This document shows, piece by piece, positions 51,898 to 60,443 of a DNA stretch of 64,000 nucleotides (the first letter of the stretch is position 1; each line of letters begins with the position of its first letter). This DNA is from Flavihumibacter fluminis (GTDB taxonomy: Bacteria > Bacteroidota > Bacteroidia > Chitinophagales > Chitinophagaceae). Made by a program: the position numbers and the translations under genes. The stretch lies in the NCBI RefSeq assembly GCF_021491375.1, contig NZ_JAKEVY010000001.1, positions 62,001-126,000 on the forward strand, read 5' to 3'. The notes beneath the pieces are model-generated. The model saw only the letters and a list, made by a program, of their open reading frames with translations, was not told the origin of the DNA and ran no database searches.

Positions 51898-53315
51898 AGT
51901 TCCCAGCCCTTCCTTCTTTCACGTTTCACGAACTGGTTGGCTTCTTCGAAATTGGTGATTTTCATATTCTTAGCATCCCATAACAATTTCTTACGGCCCA
52001 GGTATTTATCGTTCCAGCCTTTCAGGTTGGGATTTTTCATCATCCAGCTGCGAATCGCCAGGTTACCAATAAGGATGCTTTCCGTAAAGGGACCTGCATA
52101 TTCAAACGGAGAACTGGTTTTGCCTTTGCCATGACCTGCGATACAAGCATATACCCATTGCGCATAATGTCCTTCTGGTACTCTTGCGATGGTTGGCGCT
52201 GGCAGGCTTTCCTGCATTTTGGTTGTTGGCAACAAACGTGGATTTTCACCATAACAATCTGCCAATAGTTTTCCTTTGGTTCCCTCAAAGAGGATTCCAC
52301 CATCCCAGTTGCCAAATGCTTCTCCCGGCAACAATTCATCCGGACGGTTCGGTAGCAGGCCACCATCGTACCAGGAAATTTTAATATTACCTTTTCCATC
52401 CGTTCTGGGGTAATCCAGGTGAATAATAGAGGATGGAGGACATCCATCAGGATTGGAGCTTTCAACCCACATATCCTGCCAGATATTGGCAACACTGCAC
52501 TCTACTGAACTTGGATAAAGAATGGGCAATATCCGGAATGCCGGATCTAGAATATGACAGGCCATGTCACCCAGTGCACCTGTTCCGAAAGCCCACCAGC
52601 CTCTCCAGTTAAAGGGCAGATATGCAGGATTGTAATCTATATGCTGGGCAGGTCCAAGCCAGAGATCCCAATTTAGTTCTTTTGGAATCTCATGTTTACC
52701 GGAAGGTGTAGGAATACCTTGTGGCCAAACGGGACGATTGGTCCAGGCATGTACAGTATGAACATCTCCAATCATGCCCGCGTCAATCAGTTCTTTTGCC
52801 CTGCGAACACCATCGCCACTTCCCCCCTGGTTTCCCATTTGGGTTACAACCTTGTATTTTTTGGCAGCTTCGGTAAGTAAACGGGCTTCATAAATATCGT
52901 GGGTCAGTGGTTTCTGTGTATAAACATGCTTTCCTAACTGCATCGCTGCAAGGGTAGCATTGGCATGTGTATGGTCGGGAGTAGAAATAGAAACCGCATC
53001 GATCTGGTTCTTGTGTTTTTCCAGCATGTCCCGGAAATCCTTGTAATAAGGAGCTTTGGGATGTGCCTGGCGTGATTTGGCCGCTGCTCTGTCATCCACA
53101 TCGCAGAGCGCAACAATATTTACTTTGCCGGTTTTATAAAACTCTGCAAGGTCGCTGGTGCCTTTACCTCCGGCACCAATTCCGGCAACATTCAGTGTGT
53201 CGCTGGGCGCAACAAAGCCTTTTCCTAAAACATGGCGGGGTACAATAAAAAAACCTGCGGCCGCGGCAGTTGAGTTCCGAAGGAATTTTCTACGCGATGG
53301 CGATAAACGGGGCAT
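51894..53315 (-). CDS. Gfo/Idh/MocA family oxidoreductase, Tat-exported
   Basis: ~473 aa. The start MPRLSPSRRKFLRNSTAAAAGF (53315) gives a twin-arginine signal (SRRKFLRNS) and is preferred to the frame extending to 53393. NAD-binding core VAGIGAGGKGTSDLAEF, catalytic-region QKPLTHDIYEARLL (usual EKP), HTVHAWTNRPVWPQG and a C-terminal GPFTESILIGNLAIRSW. Periplasmic oxidoreductases of this type in Bacteroidota act on sugars or their derivatives; the substrate is unknown. Confidence 0.9.
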   Translation of the reverse strand: MPRLSPSRRKFLRNSTAAAAGFFIVPRHVLGKGFVAPSDTLNVAGIGAGGKGTSDLAEFYKTGKVNIVALCDVDDRAAAKSRQAHPKAPYYKDFRDMLEKHKNQIDAVSISTPDHTHANATLAAMQLGKHVYTQKPLTHDIYEARLLTEAAKKYKVVTQMGNQGGSGDGVRRAKELIDAGMIGDVHTVHAWTNRPVWPQGIPTPSGKHEIPKELNWDLWLGPAQHIDYNPAYLPFNWRGWWAFGTGALGDMACHILDPAFRILPILYPSSVECSVANIWQDMWVESSNPDGCPPSSIIHLDYPRTDGKGNIKISWYDGGLLPNRPDELLPGEAFGNWDGGILFEGTKGKLLADCYGENPRLLPTTKMQESLPAPTIARVPEGHYAQWVYACIAGHGKGKTSSPFEYAGPFTESILIGNLAIRSWMMKNPNLKGWNDKYLGRKKLLWDAKNMKITNFEEANQFVKRERRKGWEL

Positions 53316-53429
53316 AATTACAATCGGTTTGATAAAAATTAATAGATGCCTGAATTTACGGTAGGTTTGTTTACCGATTGCGCATTGCATCAAAAAAAAT
53401 CTATCATTTTGCGTTAATATCTTGGAAAT

Positions 53430-53762
53430 ATGTTCATTAACTGGTCAGACTTTGAAAAAATAGACATTCGCGTTGGAACCATTCTGGAGGTAAAGGATTT
53501 CCCAAAAGCGAGAAAACCAGCCTTCCAGTTAGTTATCGATTTTGGGGAATGCGGTATAAAAAAATCTTCCGCCCAGATTACAGAACTGTATTCAAAAGAG
53601 GAATTACCTGGCCGGCAGGTAATAGCCATCCTTAATTTTCCTCCCAAACAAATTGCCAATTTCACCAGTGAATGCCTGGTTTTGGGAGTATACGCTGAAA
53701 ACAAAGAGGTGATATTATTACAACCAGATCGTCCGGTAAAAAATGGTTGGAAAATCGGATAG
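53430..53762 (+). CDS. csaA: tRNA-binding domain protein (CsaA-like)
   Basis: 110 aa, a stand-alone OB-fold EMAP-type domain: FEKIDIRVGTILEVKDFPKARKPAFQLVIDFG, SSAQITELYSKEELPGRQVIAILNFPPKQIANFTSECLVLG. CsaA homologues bind tRNA or unfolded proteins and act as export chaperones. Stop lies 3 bases from the convergent cytidine deaminase stop. Confidence 0.93.
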   Translation: MFINWSDFEKIDIRVGTILEVKDFPKARKPAFQLVIDFGECGIKKSSAQITELYSKEELPGRQVIAILNFPPKQIANFTSECLVLGVYAENKEVILLQPDRPVKNGWKIG

Positions 53763-53765
53763 TGC

Positions 53766-54257
53766 TCAACCTTTATTTAATTCCTCCCCTGTAAAACTAA
53801 AGGGCAATAAATGACTCACTGAACTAATGACTAGTATACGTCCAACCTGTCCGCCTAATATTATTCTCATAGGAAACTGCTGCCTTTTTTCCTGCTCAAT
53901 CAGTGATTGCCTACAAATACCGCAGGGGGAAATGGGGTGGTTACTTTCCGTTCCTGCTGAATGAAAACTAATCGCCATGGCATTGATTACAGCCCCAGGA
54001 TAAACAGAAGAAACAGCAGCCAGTACCGTTCGTTCTGCACAAAGTCCGGCAGGAAAGGAAGCGTTTTCCTGGTTCGTTCCACTTAACAATTGTCCATTGT
54101 CCAATTTTACTGTTGCCCCTACAAAGAACCTGGAATAGGGTGCATAAGCCTGAGCCGTTACCTTACGGGCAGCATCCAGCAAAGCGGCATCTCCCTGCTG
54201 CAATTCCTCAATGGAACCGTAAACATCATAAGAAAATTCAAAGGAGTTGGCTTTCAT
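53766..54257 (-). CDS. cdd: Cytidine deaminase
   Basis: 163 aa. Zinc motifs: FPAGLCAERTVLAA (Cys and catalytic Glu) and PISPCGICRQSLIE (PCxxC). AYAPYSRFFVGATVKLDNGQLLSGTNQENASF is the usual substrate loop. Deaminates (deoxy)cytidine to (deoxy)uridine for pyrimidine salvage. Downstream of signal peptidase on the same strand (31-base gap). Confidence 0.94.
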   Translation of the reverse strand: MKANSFEFSYDVYGSIEELQQGDAALLDAARKVTAQAYAPYSRFFVGATVKLDNGQLLSGTNQENASFPAGLCAERTVLAAVSSVYPGAVINAMAISFHSAGTESNHPISPCGICRQSLIEQEKRQQFPMRIILGGQVGRILVISSVSHLLPFSFTGEELNKG

Positions 54258-54288
54258 ACTGTTCGTTTTGGATTGCGATCCGGTTAGT

Positions 54289-55845
54289 TTAGTGAATCGT
54301 TCTGAAAAGGCGATTCCAGCGTATTCCCTTGTTCAGGCTCATCCAAATGATCCAGGCCTCTCCCACTACATGATCTTCGGGAACAAAGCCCCAAAAACGG
54401 CTATCCTGTGATTGGTGGCGGTTATCCCCCATCATCCAGAAATAATTCATCTTAAAGGTATATTGATTGGTGGACTGTCCATTAATAATAAACTGATCCC
54501 CCTGTCTTTCCAACTGGTTGCCTTCAAAAACCCGGATCGCTCTTTCGTAGATGGAATAATTATCCGCCGTTAGTGTAATTGTTGCCCCTTTTTTGGGTAT
54601 CCAGATCGGACCATAAAAATCTTCTGTCCATTTATGCTTTCCATCATGCGGATAAATATCAATGGTGAATTTGGTTGGAGGCACTGCATCCGGACGAATC
54701 AGTAGTGGTGTTATCCTTTTTACCAACCCGCTTTTTTGTAATTTTTCGACTGCTTCTGCAGTGAGTAACATATTGAATACATTGCCACTGAGTCTTGCAA
54801 ACTCCTGTTCATCGTTGATGTCGATATCGTATTCATCTTTCATGAACTCCGCATTCAGCGGCTGTCCGTTGGTTTCAATTTCATATAGCAACTGCGATTT
54901 GGGGGGAACAAATCCCGGCTCCCCATTTATATACACACGTCCTTCCCGAACCTCCAGGGTATCACCTGCGATTGCTACACATCGTTTGATATAATTTTCA
55001 CGCTTATCTACTGGTCTTATTACCAGTGGATAGGTTTCAGGATCGCTGAGGATCATTTGTCTTCCCAAATCCATATTGCCGTTTCCAAATTGACGGGCAA
55101 CATTGTAATATGGATACATCGACTGAAACTCCGGTTTATTGATAACAGTATCTCCATCCGGAAAATTAAATACAACTACATCGTTTCTTTTGACAGGACT
55201 GGCAAACCATCTGCTGTATGGCAATTTGATAAGTTCAGAATAGGATTTAGTGGTACTACCAGGTAATGAATGATGTACAAAGGGAACTGCGAGCGGTGTA
55301 TTTGGAATCCTGGGCCCATAGCTTAATTTACTAACAAAGAGGAAGTCATTTACCAACAGTGTCTTTTCCATTGAACCGGTTGGAATCGTATATGCTTCAA
55401 AAATGAAGGTGCGGATCAGTGTGGCGGCTACAATTGCGAATATGCCGGCATCCACCCATTCCCGTACGGGTGTTTTTTTATAATGTTTTACTCCCTCCGG
55501 ACCAATGAAACGGGTTTTTTGATCCATTCCGATCATTGGAAAATAAACGAATGGCAGCAAACAGGTTAATGTATGTTCCCAAAAGCTGAACTTATTAAAA
55601 CACTTTACAAATTCAATCAGGATACCCATTGTAACGAACCATCCTACCACCGGAATAAATTGCCAGAAAAACCAGTGTTTCGGACGTTTGGCTATTTCCA
55701 GCATGGTCCAGGTATTGTAAAAGGGAACAAAGGCTTTCCATGCAGGCACTCCTGCTTTCTGAAAAAGTTTCGAAAGGCCAAAAGCCGGTAACATCACCAG
55801 TAAAAGGGAAATCAGGGATACGATCAAAATCTGATTCGTTGTCAT
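54289..55845 (-). CDS. lepB: Signal peptidase I
   Basis: 518 aa, the long Bacteroidota form. Two or three N-terminal helices including AFGLSKLFQKAGVPAWKAFVPFY, a membrane anchor (~131-150), catalytic Ser158 in YTIPTGSMEKTLLVNDFLFV, general-base Lys287 in NYIKRCVAIAGDTL, and box E FWMMGDNRHQSQDSRFWGFVPED. A ~120-residue insertion lies between the Lys region and box E. Cleaves signal peptides at the periplasmic face. Confidence 0.95.
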   Translation of the reverse strand: MTTNQILIVSLISLLLVMLPAFGLSKLFQKAGVPAWKAFVPFYNTWTMLEIAKRPKHWFFWQFIPVVGWFVTMGILIEFVKCFNKFSFWEHTLTCLLPFVYFPMIGMDQKTRFIGPEGVKHYKKTPVREWVDAGIFAIVAATLIRTFIFEAYTIPTGSMEKTLLVNDFLFVSKLSYGPRIPNTPLAVPFVHHSLPGSTTKSYSELIKLPYSRWFASPVKRNDVVVFNFPDGDTVINKPEFQSMYPYYNVARQFGNGNMDLGRQMILSDPETYPLVIRPVDKRENYIKRCVAIAGDTLEVREGRVYINGEPGFVPPKSQLLYEIETNGQPLNAEFMKDEYDIDINDEQEFARLSGNVFNMLLTAEAVEKLQKSGLVKRITPLLIRPDAVPPTKFTIDIYPHDGKHKWTEDFYGPIWIPKKGATITLTADNYSIYERAIRVFEGNQLERQGDQFIINGQSTNQYTFKMNYFWMMGDNRHQSQDSRFWGFVPEDHVVGEAWIIWMSLNKGIRWNRLFRTIH

Positions 55846-55993
55846 TCAGGCAATTTTAGATGTGGGCAAAAATACCATTATAAGGTAATAATACTAGTTT
55901 CCTGCTCTATTTGTAACTGTTTTATGTAAATTATGACAGCGTAGCCCCCAAATTTTTGTTAATCGGAATATTTACCGCATTCTTGCAACCGTA

Positions 55994-56899
55994 ATGAACA
56001 GGTTCAGCATTCGTGATATTGAAAAGCTTACAGGCATTAAAGCACATACTCTCAGGGTATGGGAGCAGCGGTACCAGTATGATTTCTCGAAGCGAAAAGA
56101 GGGTGGGCATCGATATTACGACGGGGAGGATTTAAAGAAAATACTACGACTATCCTTCTTATACAAAAGAGGAAACAAGATTTCATCCTTGCTGGAAATT
56201 GATCAGGAGCAATTGGCTTCTTATTGCCTGCAGGATTTAAACGCAGGCATTCATGCTGAGCCTTTCCGCCAACTATTGGAATCCGTTTCCAATTTTGACG
56301 AGGAAACGTTTAACCAGGTAGTTCATTTGCAGGTGCTTCACAATGGTCTTCAAAAGACGATGCTGGAAATCCTTTTTCCATTACTGAACCTGATCGGAAA
56401 TAATTGGCTTTGCGACCGGGTAATTCCTGCCCAGGAGCACTTTTGCAGTGAGCTTGTAATGAAAAAGTTATTGCTTGCAATAGACGGATTAGAACCGGTA
56501 TATGCTGAAAATAACAGAACCGTTTTATTATTTACACCTATTGGGGAATCTCATGAAATTCCTATTCTTTTTATGCAGTATCTGTTAAAAAAGAATGGTT
56601 CAAAATGTGTTTATTATGGCAAAAATGCAGATATCCAAGTGTTAAAGGATATTTGCGAAGTGCACCATCCTTCCCATTTGTATTTTCACCTGATCACACA
56701 CCTGGATGACTGTCCGCTGGAAAAATACCTTCAGGAATTACTCAGCCATTTTCCTGACAAGAAAATAGTTGCCGCCGGGCCTGCCATGGAAAACCAATCG
56801 CTTCCTTCTCAACCATCTTTTACCTGGTTAAAAGACTGTGAGGCAATGTTGAAATTTGCAGCAGCTGACCAGGTTAATTCCTGGGTACCACATTATTGA
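55994..56899 (+). CDS. MerR-family regulator with B12-binding-like domain (CarH-like)
   Basis: 301 aa. MerR HTH ~4-70 (FSIRDIEKLTGIKAHTLRVWEQRYQY), helical bundle with the light-sensing signature W-x9-EH (W138, E148, H149 in NWLCDRVIPAQEHF), then a cobalamin-type Rossmann domain. The cobalt-ligand motif DxHxxG is changed to ESHEIP (E185, H187, P190): His kept, Gly lost. CarH uses adenosylcobalamin to sense light and derepress carotenoid genes. No carotenoid gene is nearby. The 3' end overlaps the response regulator gene by 26 bases. Confidence 0.85.
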   Translation: MNRFSIRDIEKLTGIKAHTLRVWEQRYQYDFSKRKEGGHRYYDGEDLKKILRLSFLYKRGNKISSLLEIDQEQLASYCLQDLNAGIHAEPFRQLLESVSNFDEETFNQVVHLQVLHNGLQKTMLEILFPLLNLIGNNWLCDRVIPAQEHFCSELVMKKLLLAIDGLEPVYAENNRTVLLFTPIGESHEIPILFMQYLLKKNGSKCVYYGKNADIQVLKDICEVHHPSHLYFHLITHLDDCPLEKYLQELLSHFPDKKIVAAGPAMENQSLPSQPSFTWLKDCEAMLKFAAADQVNSWVPHY

Positions 56900-58037
56900 C
56901 AACATCTTCCTTCACGATTGTTTTGCCGGATAGAATAACCAGTCGCTCTACTACATTTCTCAATTCCCGGATATTACCTGTCCAGTTGTAATCGCGAAGC
57001 GCTTCCAGTGCATCTGCATCAATTTCTTTTTTGGCGATACCGTATTCCATACAGATATTCTCCAGGAATTTATCTACAAGCAGCGGGATATCATCTCTTC
57101 TATCATTAAGAGATGGAACATGAATCAGGATTACACTCAATCGATGATACAGATCGAGCCGGAAGTTTTTTTCTTCCACTTCTTTAAGCAGGTCCTTATT
57201 TGTTGCAGCTACCACACGAACGTCTACAGAAATTTCTTTATCACCCCCTACCCTTGTGATTTTTCCTTCCTGTAAAGCCCTCAATACTTTTGCCTGTGCA
57301 GATAAACTCATGTCTCCAATTTCATCCAGAAACAAAGTGCCTCCACTGGCCTGTTCAAATTTCCCAATCCGTTGTTTAATAGCGGATGTAAAGGATCCTT
57401 TTTCGTGACCAAAAAGTTCACTTTCGATTAGTTCGCCAGGGATTGCAGCACAGTTTACTTCCACTAACGGACCGGAAGAGCGATTGCTTTTCTCATGGAG
57501 CCAGCGGGCTACCAACTCTTTTCCTACACCATTTTCCCCGGTGATCAATACCCGGGCATCAGTAGGAGCTACTTTCTCAATCGTGTCTTTGATCCGCTGA
57601 ATAGCAGGAGAATTCCCGATCATTTCCTGCACCTTACCTACCTTCCTTTTTAATACTTTGGTTTCCGTAACAAGGGAGGTTTTATCCATTGCATTTCGCA
57701 ATGTAATTAATAGGCGATTCAGGTCTGGTGGCTTGGAAATATAATCAAAGGCACCTTTTTTAACTGCCTCAACAGCGGTTTCAATAGTGCCGTGACCAGA
57801 GATCATTATTATGGGTATATCCGGATTCGCTTCCCTTGCTTTATCCAGAAATTCGATACCATCCAGTTTCGGCATTTTGATATCACAGAGTACTACATCG
57901 AAATTCTTTTCCTTAAATTTTTTCAATCCTTCTTCCCCATCCGATGCTTCTTCGACCTTGTATCCCTCATAGGATAAAATTTCTCCCAATGTTTTGCGAA
58001 TGGCTCTTTCGTCGTCGATAATTAATATTTGGGACAT
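56874..58037 (-). CDS. NtrC-type sigma-54 response regulator without Fis HTH
   Basis: 387 aa. Receiver domain (~1-120, D52 in VVLCDIKMPKLDG), AAA+ domain (~145-375) with Walker A GENGVGKELVARWLH, the sigma-54 contact loop as GSFTSA (usual GAFTGA), Walker B LFLDEIGDMS and the R-finger region. The chain ends after NIRELRNVVERLVILSGKTIVKEDVVNNVVPRN-type sequence, so the C-terminal Fis-type DNA-binding helix-turn-helix (~60-80 aa) is absent. It may act from solution or through a partner. No sensor kinase gene is adjacent. Confidence 0.9.
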   Translation of the reverse strand: MSQILIIDDERAIRKTLGEILSYEGYKVEEASDGEEGLKKFKEKNFDVVLCDIKMPKLDGIEFLDKAREANPDIPIIMISGHGTIETAVEAVKKGAFDYISKPPDLNRLLITLRNAMDKTSLVTETKVLKRKVGKVQEMIGNSPAIQRIKDTIEKVAPTDARVLITGENGVGKELVARWLHEKSNRSSGPLVEVNCAAIPGELIESELFGHEKGSFTSAIKQRIGKFEQASGGTLFLDEIGDMSLSAQAKVLRALQEGKITRVGGDKEISVDVRVVAATNKDLLKEVEEKNFRLDLYHRLSVILIHVPSLNDRRDDIPLLVDKFLENICMEYGIAKKEIDADALEALRDYNWTGNIRELRNVVERLVILSGKTIVKEDVVNNVVPRN

Positions 58038-58117
58038 GTTAAAATCAGTTTATGGTATGGTATCGCTTGTGTAATTGAAATGGTATTGCATCTCAACTGT
58101 ACCAAAAATACCGATTA

Positions 58118-58909
58118 ATGCAATTGCCCCTGATACTGGCAATTATTTTGCCATTTTTTCCACGTGCTGATAAACTTAGTTCAATTGAATCCATTGCTGT
58201 TCCGGAGGGATTTGCCAGGCCGGTTGCTGCAAGAGGTAGCTATACAGACTTTCTACGCAAACTCGCATTAAAGGAAAACAAGACGGTTTATTACTATACC
58301 GGTCAGCCCAAGCCAAACCAGCAGGCTGCTTATGCAGTGCTGGACATACCAGTTCGGAACAATTCCCTGTTACAATGCGCGGATGCAGTTATGCTCATCC
58401 GGGCGACCTGGTTGTTTGACCAGAAGAAATATGAACAGATTCATTTCCTAGCAACCGACGGCACCTGGTTGAACTATATTGAATGGTGCAAGGGTGTTCG
58501 ATATGTACTGAAGGGCAAAAAATTACTAACGGTAAGGCGTAGTGCTCAATCAGTTTCACCGGAATATCGGTCAAACCTGGATCGATTTCTTCAGCAGGTG
58601 TTTGCCTATTGTGGTACAGCTTCTCTTTCAAGGCAAATGAAACGAAAGTCACCCAACTCAAGTCCTGAAACGGGTGACGTATTTCTTCAACCCGGTCATC
58701 CAGGCCATGTAATGCTGGTTGTTGACATGGCAAAGAATGCAAAAGGAGAAGCCGTATTTATCCTGCTGCAGGGTTTCATGCCGGCTCAGGATATTCATCT
58801 GGTTAAATCCGTCCAAACACATTACCCGCAACCCTGGCAGCGCTTTACAGGAGGCAGCTTTCAGACGCCTCAATGGAATTTTCCGGCAGGCAGTCTGTAC
58901 CAGTGGTAA
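58118..58909 (+). CDS. DUF4846 family protein
   Basis: 263 aa. Weak N-terminal signal peptide (LPLILAIILPFFP). YRSNLDRFLQQVFAYCGTASL, GDVFLQPGHPGHVMLVVDMA and LLQGFMPAQDIHLVK are the DUF4846 signatures; the GHPGH..V segment suggests a hydrolase-like His pair. Unknown function, common in Bacteroidota and other phyla. Divergent from the response regulator gene. Confidence 0.9.
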   Translation: MQLPLILAIILPFFPRADKLSSIESIAVPEGFARPVAARGSYTDFLRKLALKENKTVYYYTGQPKPNQQAAYAVLDIPVRNNSLLQCADAVMLIRATWLFDQKKYEQIHFLATDGTWLNYIEWCKGVRYVLKGKKLLTVRRSAQSVSPEYRSNLDRFLQQVFAYCGTASLSRQMKRKSPNSSPETGDVFLQPGHPGHVMLVVDMAKNAKGEAVFILLQGFMPAQDIHLVKSVQTHYPQPWQRFTGGSFQTPQWNFPAGSLYQW

Positions 58910-58957
58910 AGTGAAAACGCTTCGTAATTGTACTAAAAAAAATGGGTAGAACTGTGA

Positions 58958-58988
58958 TTGACAGGAGTTGTAAGGGATTGTATTTTTG
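58958..58988 (+). promoter_or_regulatory. Promoter of the 46-aa protein gene
   Basis: TTG at 58958-58960, 20-base spacer, TATTTTTG at 58981-58988 (perfect TAnnTTTG). The ATG at 59018 follows 29 bases later, giving a short leader; this also excludes the upstream GTG/ATG-like starts of the same frame. Confidence 0.7.
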
Positions 58989-59017
58989 AAGTATCCAAAA
59001 TCCAAAAATATCCACCT

Positions 59018-59158
59018 ATGAACAGACTACGTCACCCTTTGAAAAACACCCGCGAGATCAGCGTGTGGCAATTGACAACCAAACTTGTTTTATTGGCAGG
59101 CGTTTTAATGGCCTATTCGTATTGCTTCCTGCTAACGGTGGGAAGTATGTTAAAGTGA
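59018..59158 (+). CDS. Small membrane protein, 46 aa
   Basis: ATG to TGA, 46 codons. Basic N-terminus (MNRLRHPLKNTREISVW), then one clear membrane helix (residues ~22-42, LVLLAGVLMAYSYCFLLTV) and a short tail. It has its own consensus promoter, and the stop codon lies in the first unit of a heptad array followed by a strong terminator, so it is a complete transcription unit. Orientation is likely N-in. Not recognised as a known family. Confidence 0.65.
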   Translation: MNRLRHPLKNTREISVWQLTTKLVLLAGVLMAYSYCFLLTVGSMLK

Positions 59159-59217
59159 GACGTCAGACGTGAGACGTCAGACGTGAGACGTCAGATATGA
59201 AATGTGAGAAGTGAAAG
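59155..59217 (+). repeat. Heptad repeat array, nine perfect-register units
   Basis: GTGAGAC and GTCAGAC alternate three times, then GTGAGAA and GTGAAAG types; no indel. The first unit contains the TGA stop of the 46-aa gene. Mirror array at 59288-59343. Confidence 0.92.
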
Positions 59218-59245
59218 CCACTTGAATCTAACGCCCTGAAAATTC

Positions 59246-59281
59246 AAAACCCGTAAGAGTATATTCTCCTACGGGTTTTTT
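59246..59281. terminator. Hairpin terminator between arrays
   Basis: AAAACCCGTA/TACGGGTTTT stem with an inner GAG/CTC pairing, T-rich on both transcribed ends. Midway between the convergent 46-aa gene and pdhB. Confidence 0.85.
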
Positions 59282-59287
59282 TATATC

Positions 59288-59343
59288 GTTTCACGTCTCA
59301 CATCTGACGTTTCAACTTTCACCTTTCACCTTTCACCTTTCAC
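59288..59343 (-). repeat. Heptad repeat array, eight perfect-register units
   Basis: Plus-strand units GTTTCAC, GTCTCAC, ATCTGAC and four CTTTCAC. The last contains the TGA stop of pdhB (59340-59342). Inverted partner of 59155-59217. Confidence 0.92.
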
Positions 59344-60329
59344 TTCTTCATATACATCACTTCCTTTACCAGCTTTACTGTTCTTGCTACATCGGGTAAA
59401 GCTGCTGCTACCAGGTTGGGTGCATAGTGCAACGGTGCATCTGCAGCTGTTATCCGGCGAATCGGTGCATCGAGGTAATCAAATCCTTCTTTTTGGATCC
59501 GGTAGGAAATTTCAGAAGAGATTGATGCGAATGGCCACTGTTCTTCAACGATTACCAGACGATTGGTCTTCTTTACACTTTCAAGGATGGTCATCCAGTC
59601 GAGCGGTCGAATGGTTCTAAGGTCAATCACTTCCGCATTTACGCCTTCTTTTTCCAGTTCAGCAGCTGCTCCTAAGGCAACTTTCATCATTTTATTGAAA
59701 GAAACAATGGTAACATCGGATCCTGCTTTTTTTACATCTGCTTTACCAAGAGGGATATAGTATTCTTCTTCCGGAACTTCAGACTTATCACCGTACATCA
59801 ATTCGGATTCCATGAAAATCACGGGATCCTCTTCGTAACGGATGGCTTGCTTCAACAATCCCTTTGCATCATATCCATTAGACGGAGATACTACTTTGAT
59901 ACCCGGAATATTGGCATAATAACTTTCAAATGCAGTAGAGTGCTGGGCTCCTAATTGTCCGGCTGAACCATTGGGTCCACGAAAAACAATCGGGCAGGAA
60001 ACCTGTCCGCCACTCATCGCAAGCATTTTAGAAGCAGTATTCAGGATCTGGTCGAGTGCCAGAACAGCGAAGTTCCAGGTCATAAATTCAACAATGGGAC
60101 GCAGGCCATTCTGAGCTGCACCTACTGCAACTGCAGCAAATCCAAGTTCAGAAATAGGCGTATCGATCACTCGTTTTTCACCAAATTCATCGAGCATACC
60201 CTGGCTTACTTTGTAGGCTCCATTGTATTCAGCCACTTCCTCTCCCATCAGGAATACGCGATCATCGCGACGGAACTCTTCATTCATTGCTTCGCGCAGC
60301 GCTTCTCTAAATGCAATTGATCTTGCCAT
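59340..60329 (-). CDS. pdhB: Pyruvate dehydrogenase E1 component, beta subunit
   Basis: 329 aa when started at MARSIAFREALREAMNEEF (60329); the frame to 60431 crosses the promoter and terminator and is not coding. FLMGEEVAEYNGAYKVSQGML, RVIDTPISELGFAAVAVGAA, FRGPNGSAGQLGAQHS and EEQWPFASISSEISY are E1-beta motifs. With E1-alpha it decarboxylates pyruvate for acetyl-CoA. No pdhA, E2 or E3 gene is adjacent, so the subunit is expressed from its own promoter here. Confidence 0.95.
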   Translation of the reverse strand: MARSIAFREALREAMNEEFRRDDRVFLMGEEVAEYNGAYKVSQGMLDEFGEKRVIDTPISELGFAAVAVGAAQNGLRPIVEFMTWNFAVLALDQILNTASKMLAMSGGQVSCPIVFRGPNGSAGQLGAQHSTAFESYYANIPGIKVVSPSNGYDAKGLLKQAIRYEEDPVIFMESELMYGDKSEVPEEEYYIPLGKADVKKAGSDVTIVSFNKMMKVALGAAAELEKEGVNAEVIDLRTIRPLDWMTILESVKKTNRLVIVEEQWPFASISSEISYRIQKEGFDYLDAPIRRITAADAPLHYAPNLVAAALPDVARTVKLVKEVMYMKK

Positions 60330-60352
60330 TCTTTTGTTTTTATAAGGAGTGG

Positions 60353-60383
60353 CAAATTTATTGGTTACACTCCAAATGCGCAA
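60353..60383 (-). promoter_or_regulatory. Promoter of pdhB
   Basis: On the minus strand: TTG (60383-60381), 20-base spacer, TAAATTTG (60360-60353), a perfect TAnnTTTG box, 24 bases upstream of the pdhB ATG. Confidence 0.75.
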
Positions 60384-60402
60384 AAAATCCCCTATAAATG
60401 CC

Positions 60403-60426
60403 AAAAGCCCCGGCGAGGGGGCTTTT
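60403..60426 (-). terminator. Terminator after the S41 protease gene
   Basis: AAAAGCCCC/GGGGCTTTT 9-bp stem, 6-base loop, 18 bases after the protease stop; separates it from the pdhB promoter. Confidence 0.85.
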
Positions 60427-60443
60427 GACAAAACTATTTTTAC

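Noticed and set aside
60330-60431. N-terminal extension of pdhB
   Set aside because: The extra 34 codons run across a consensus promoter and a terminator; the E1-beta family starts at MARSIAFREAL.
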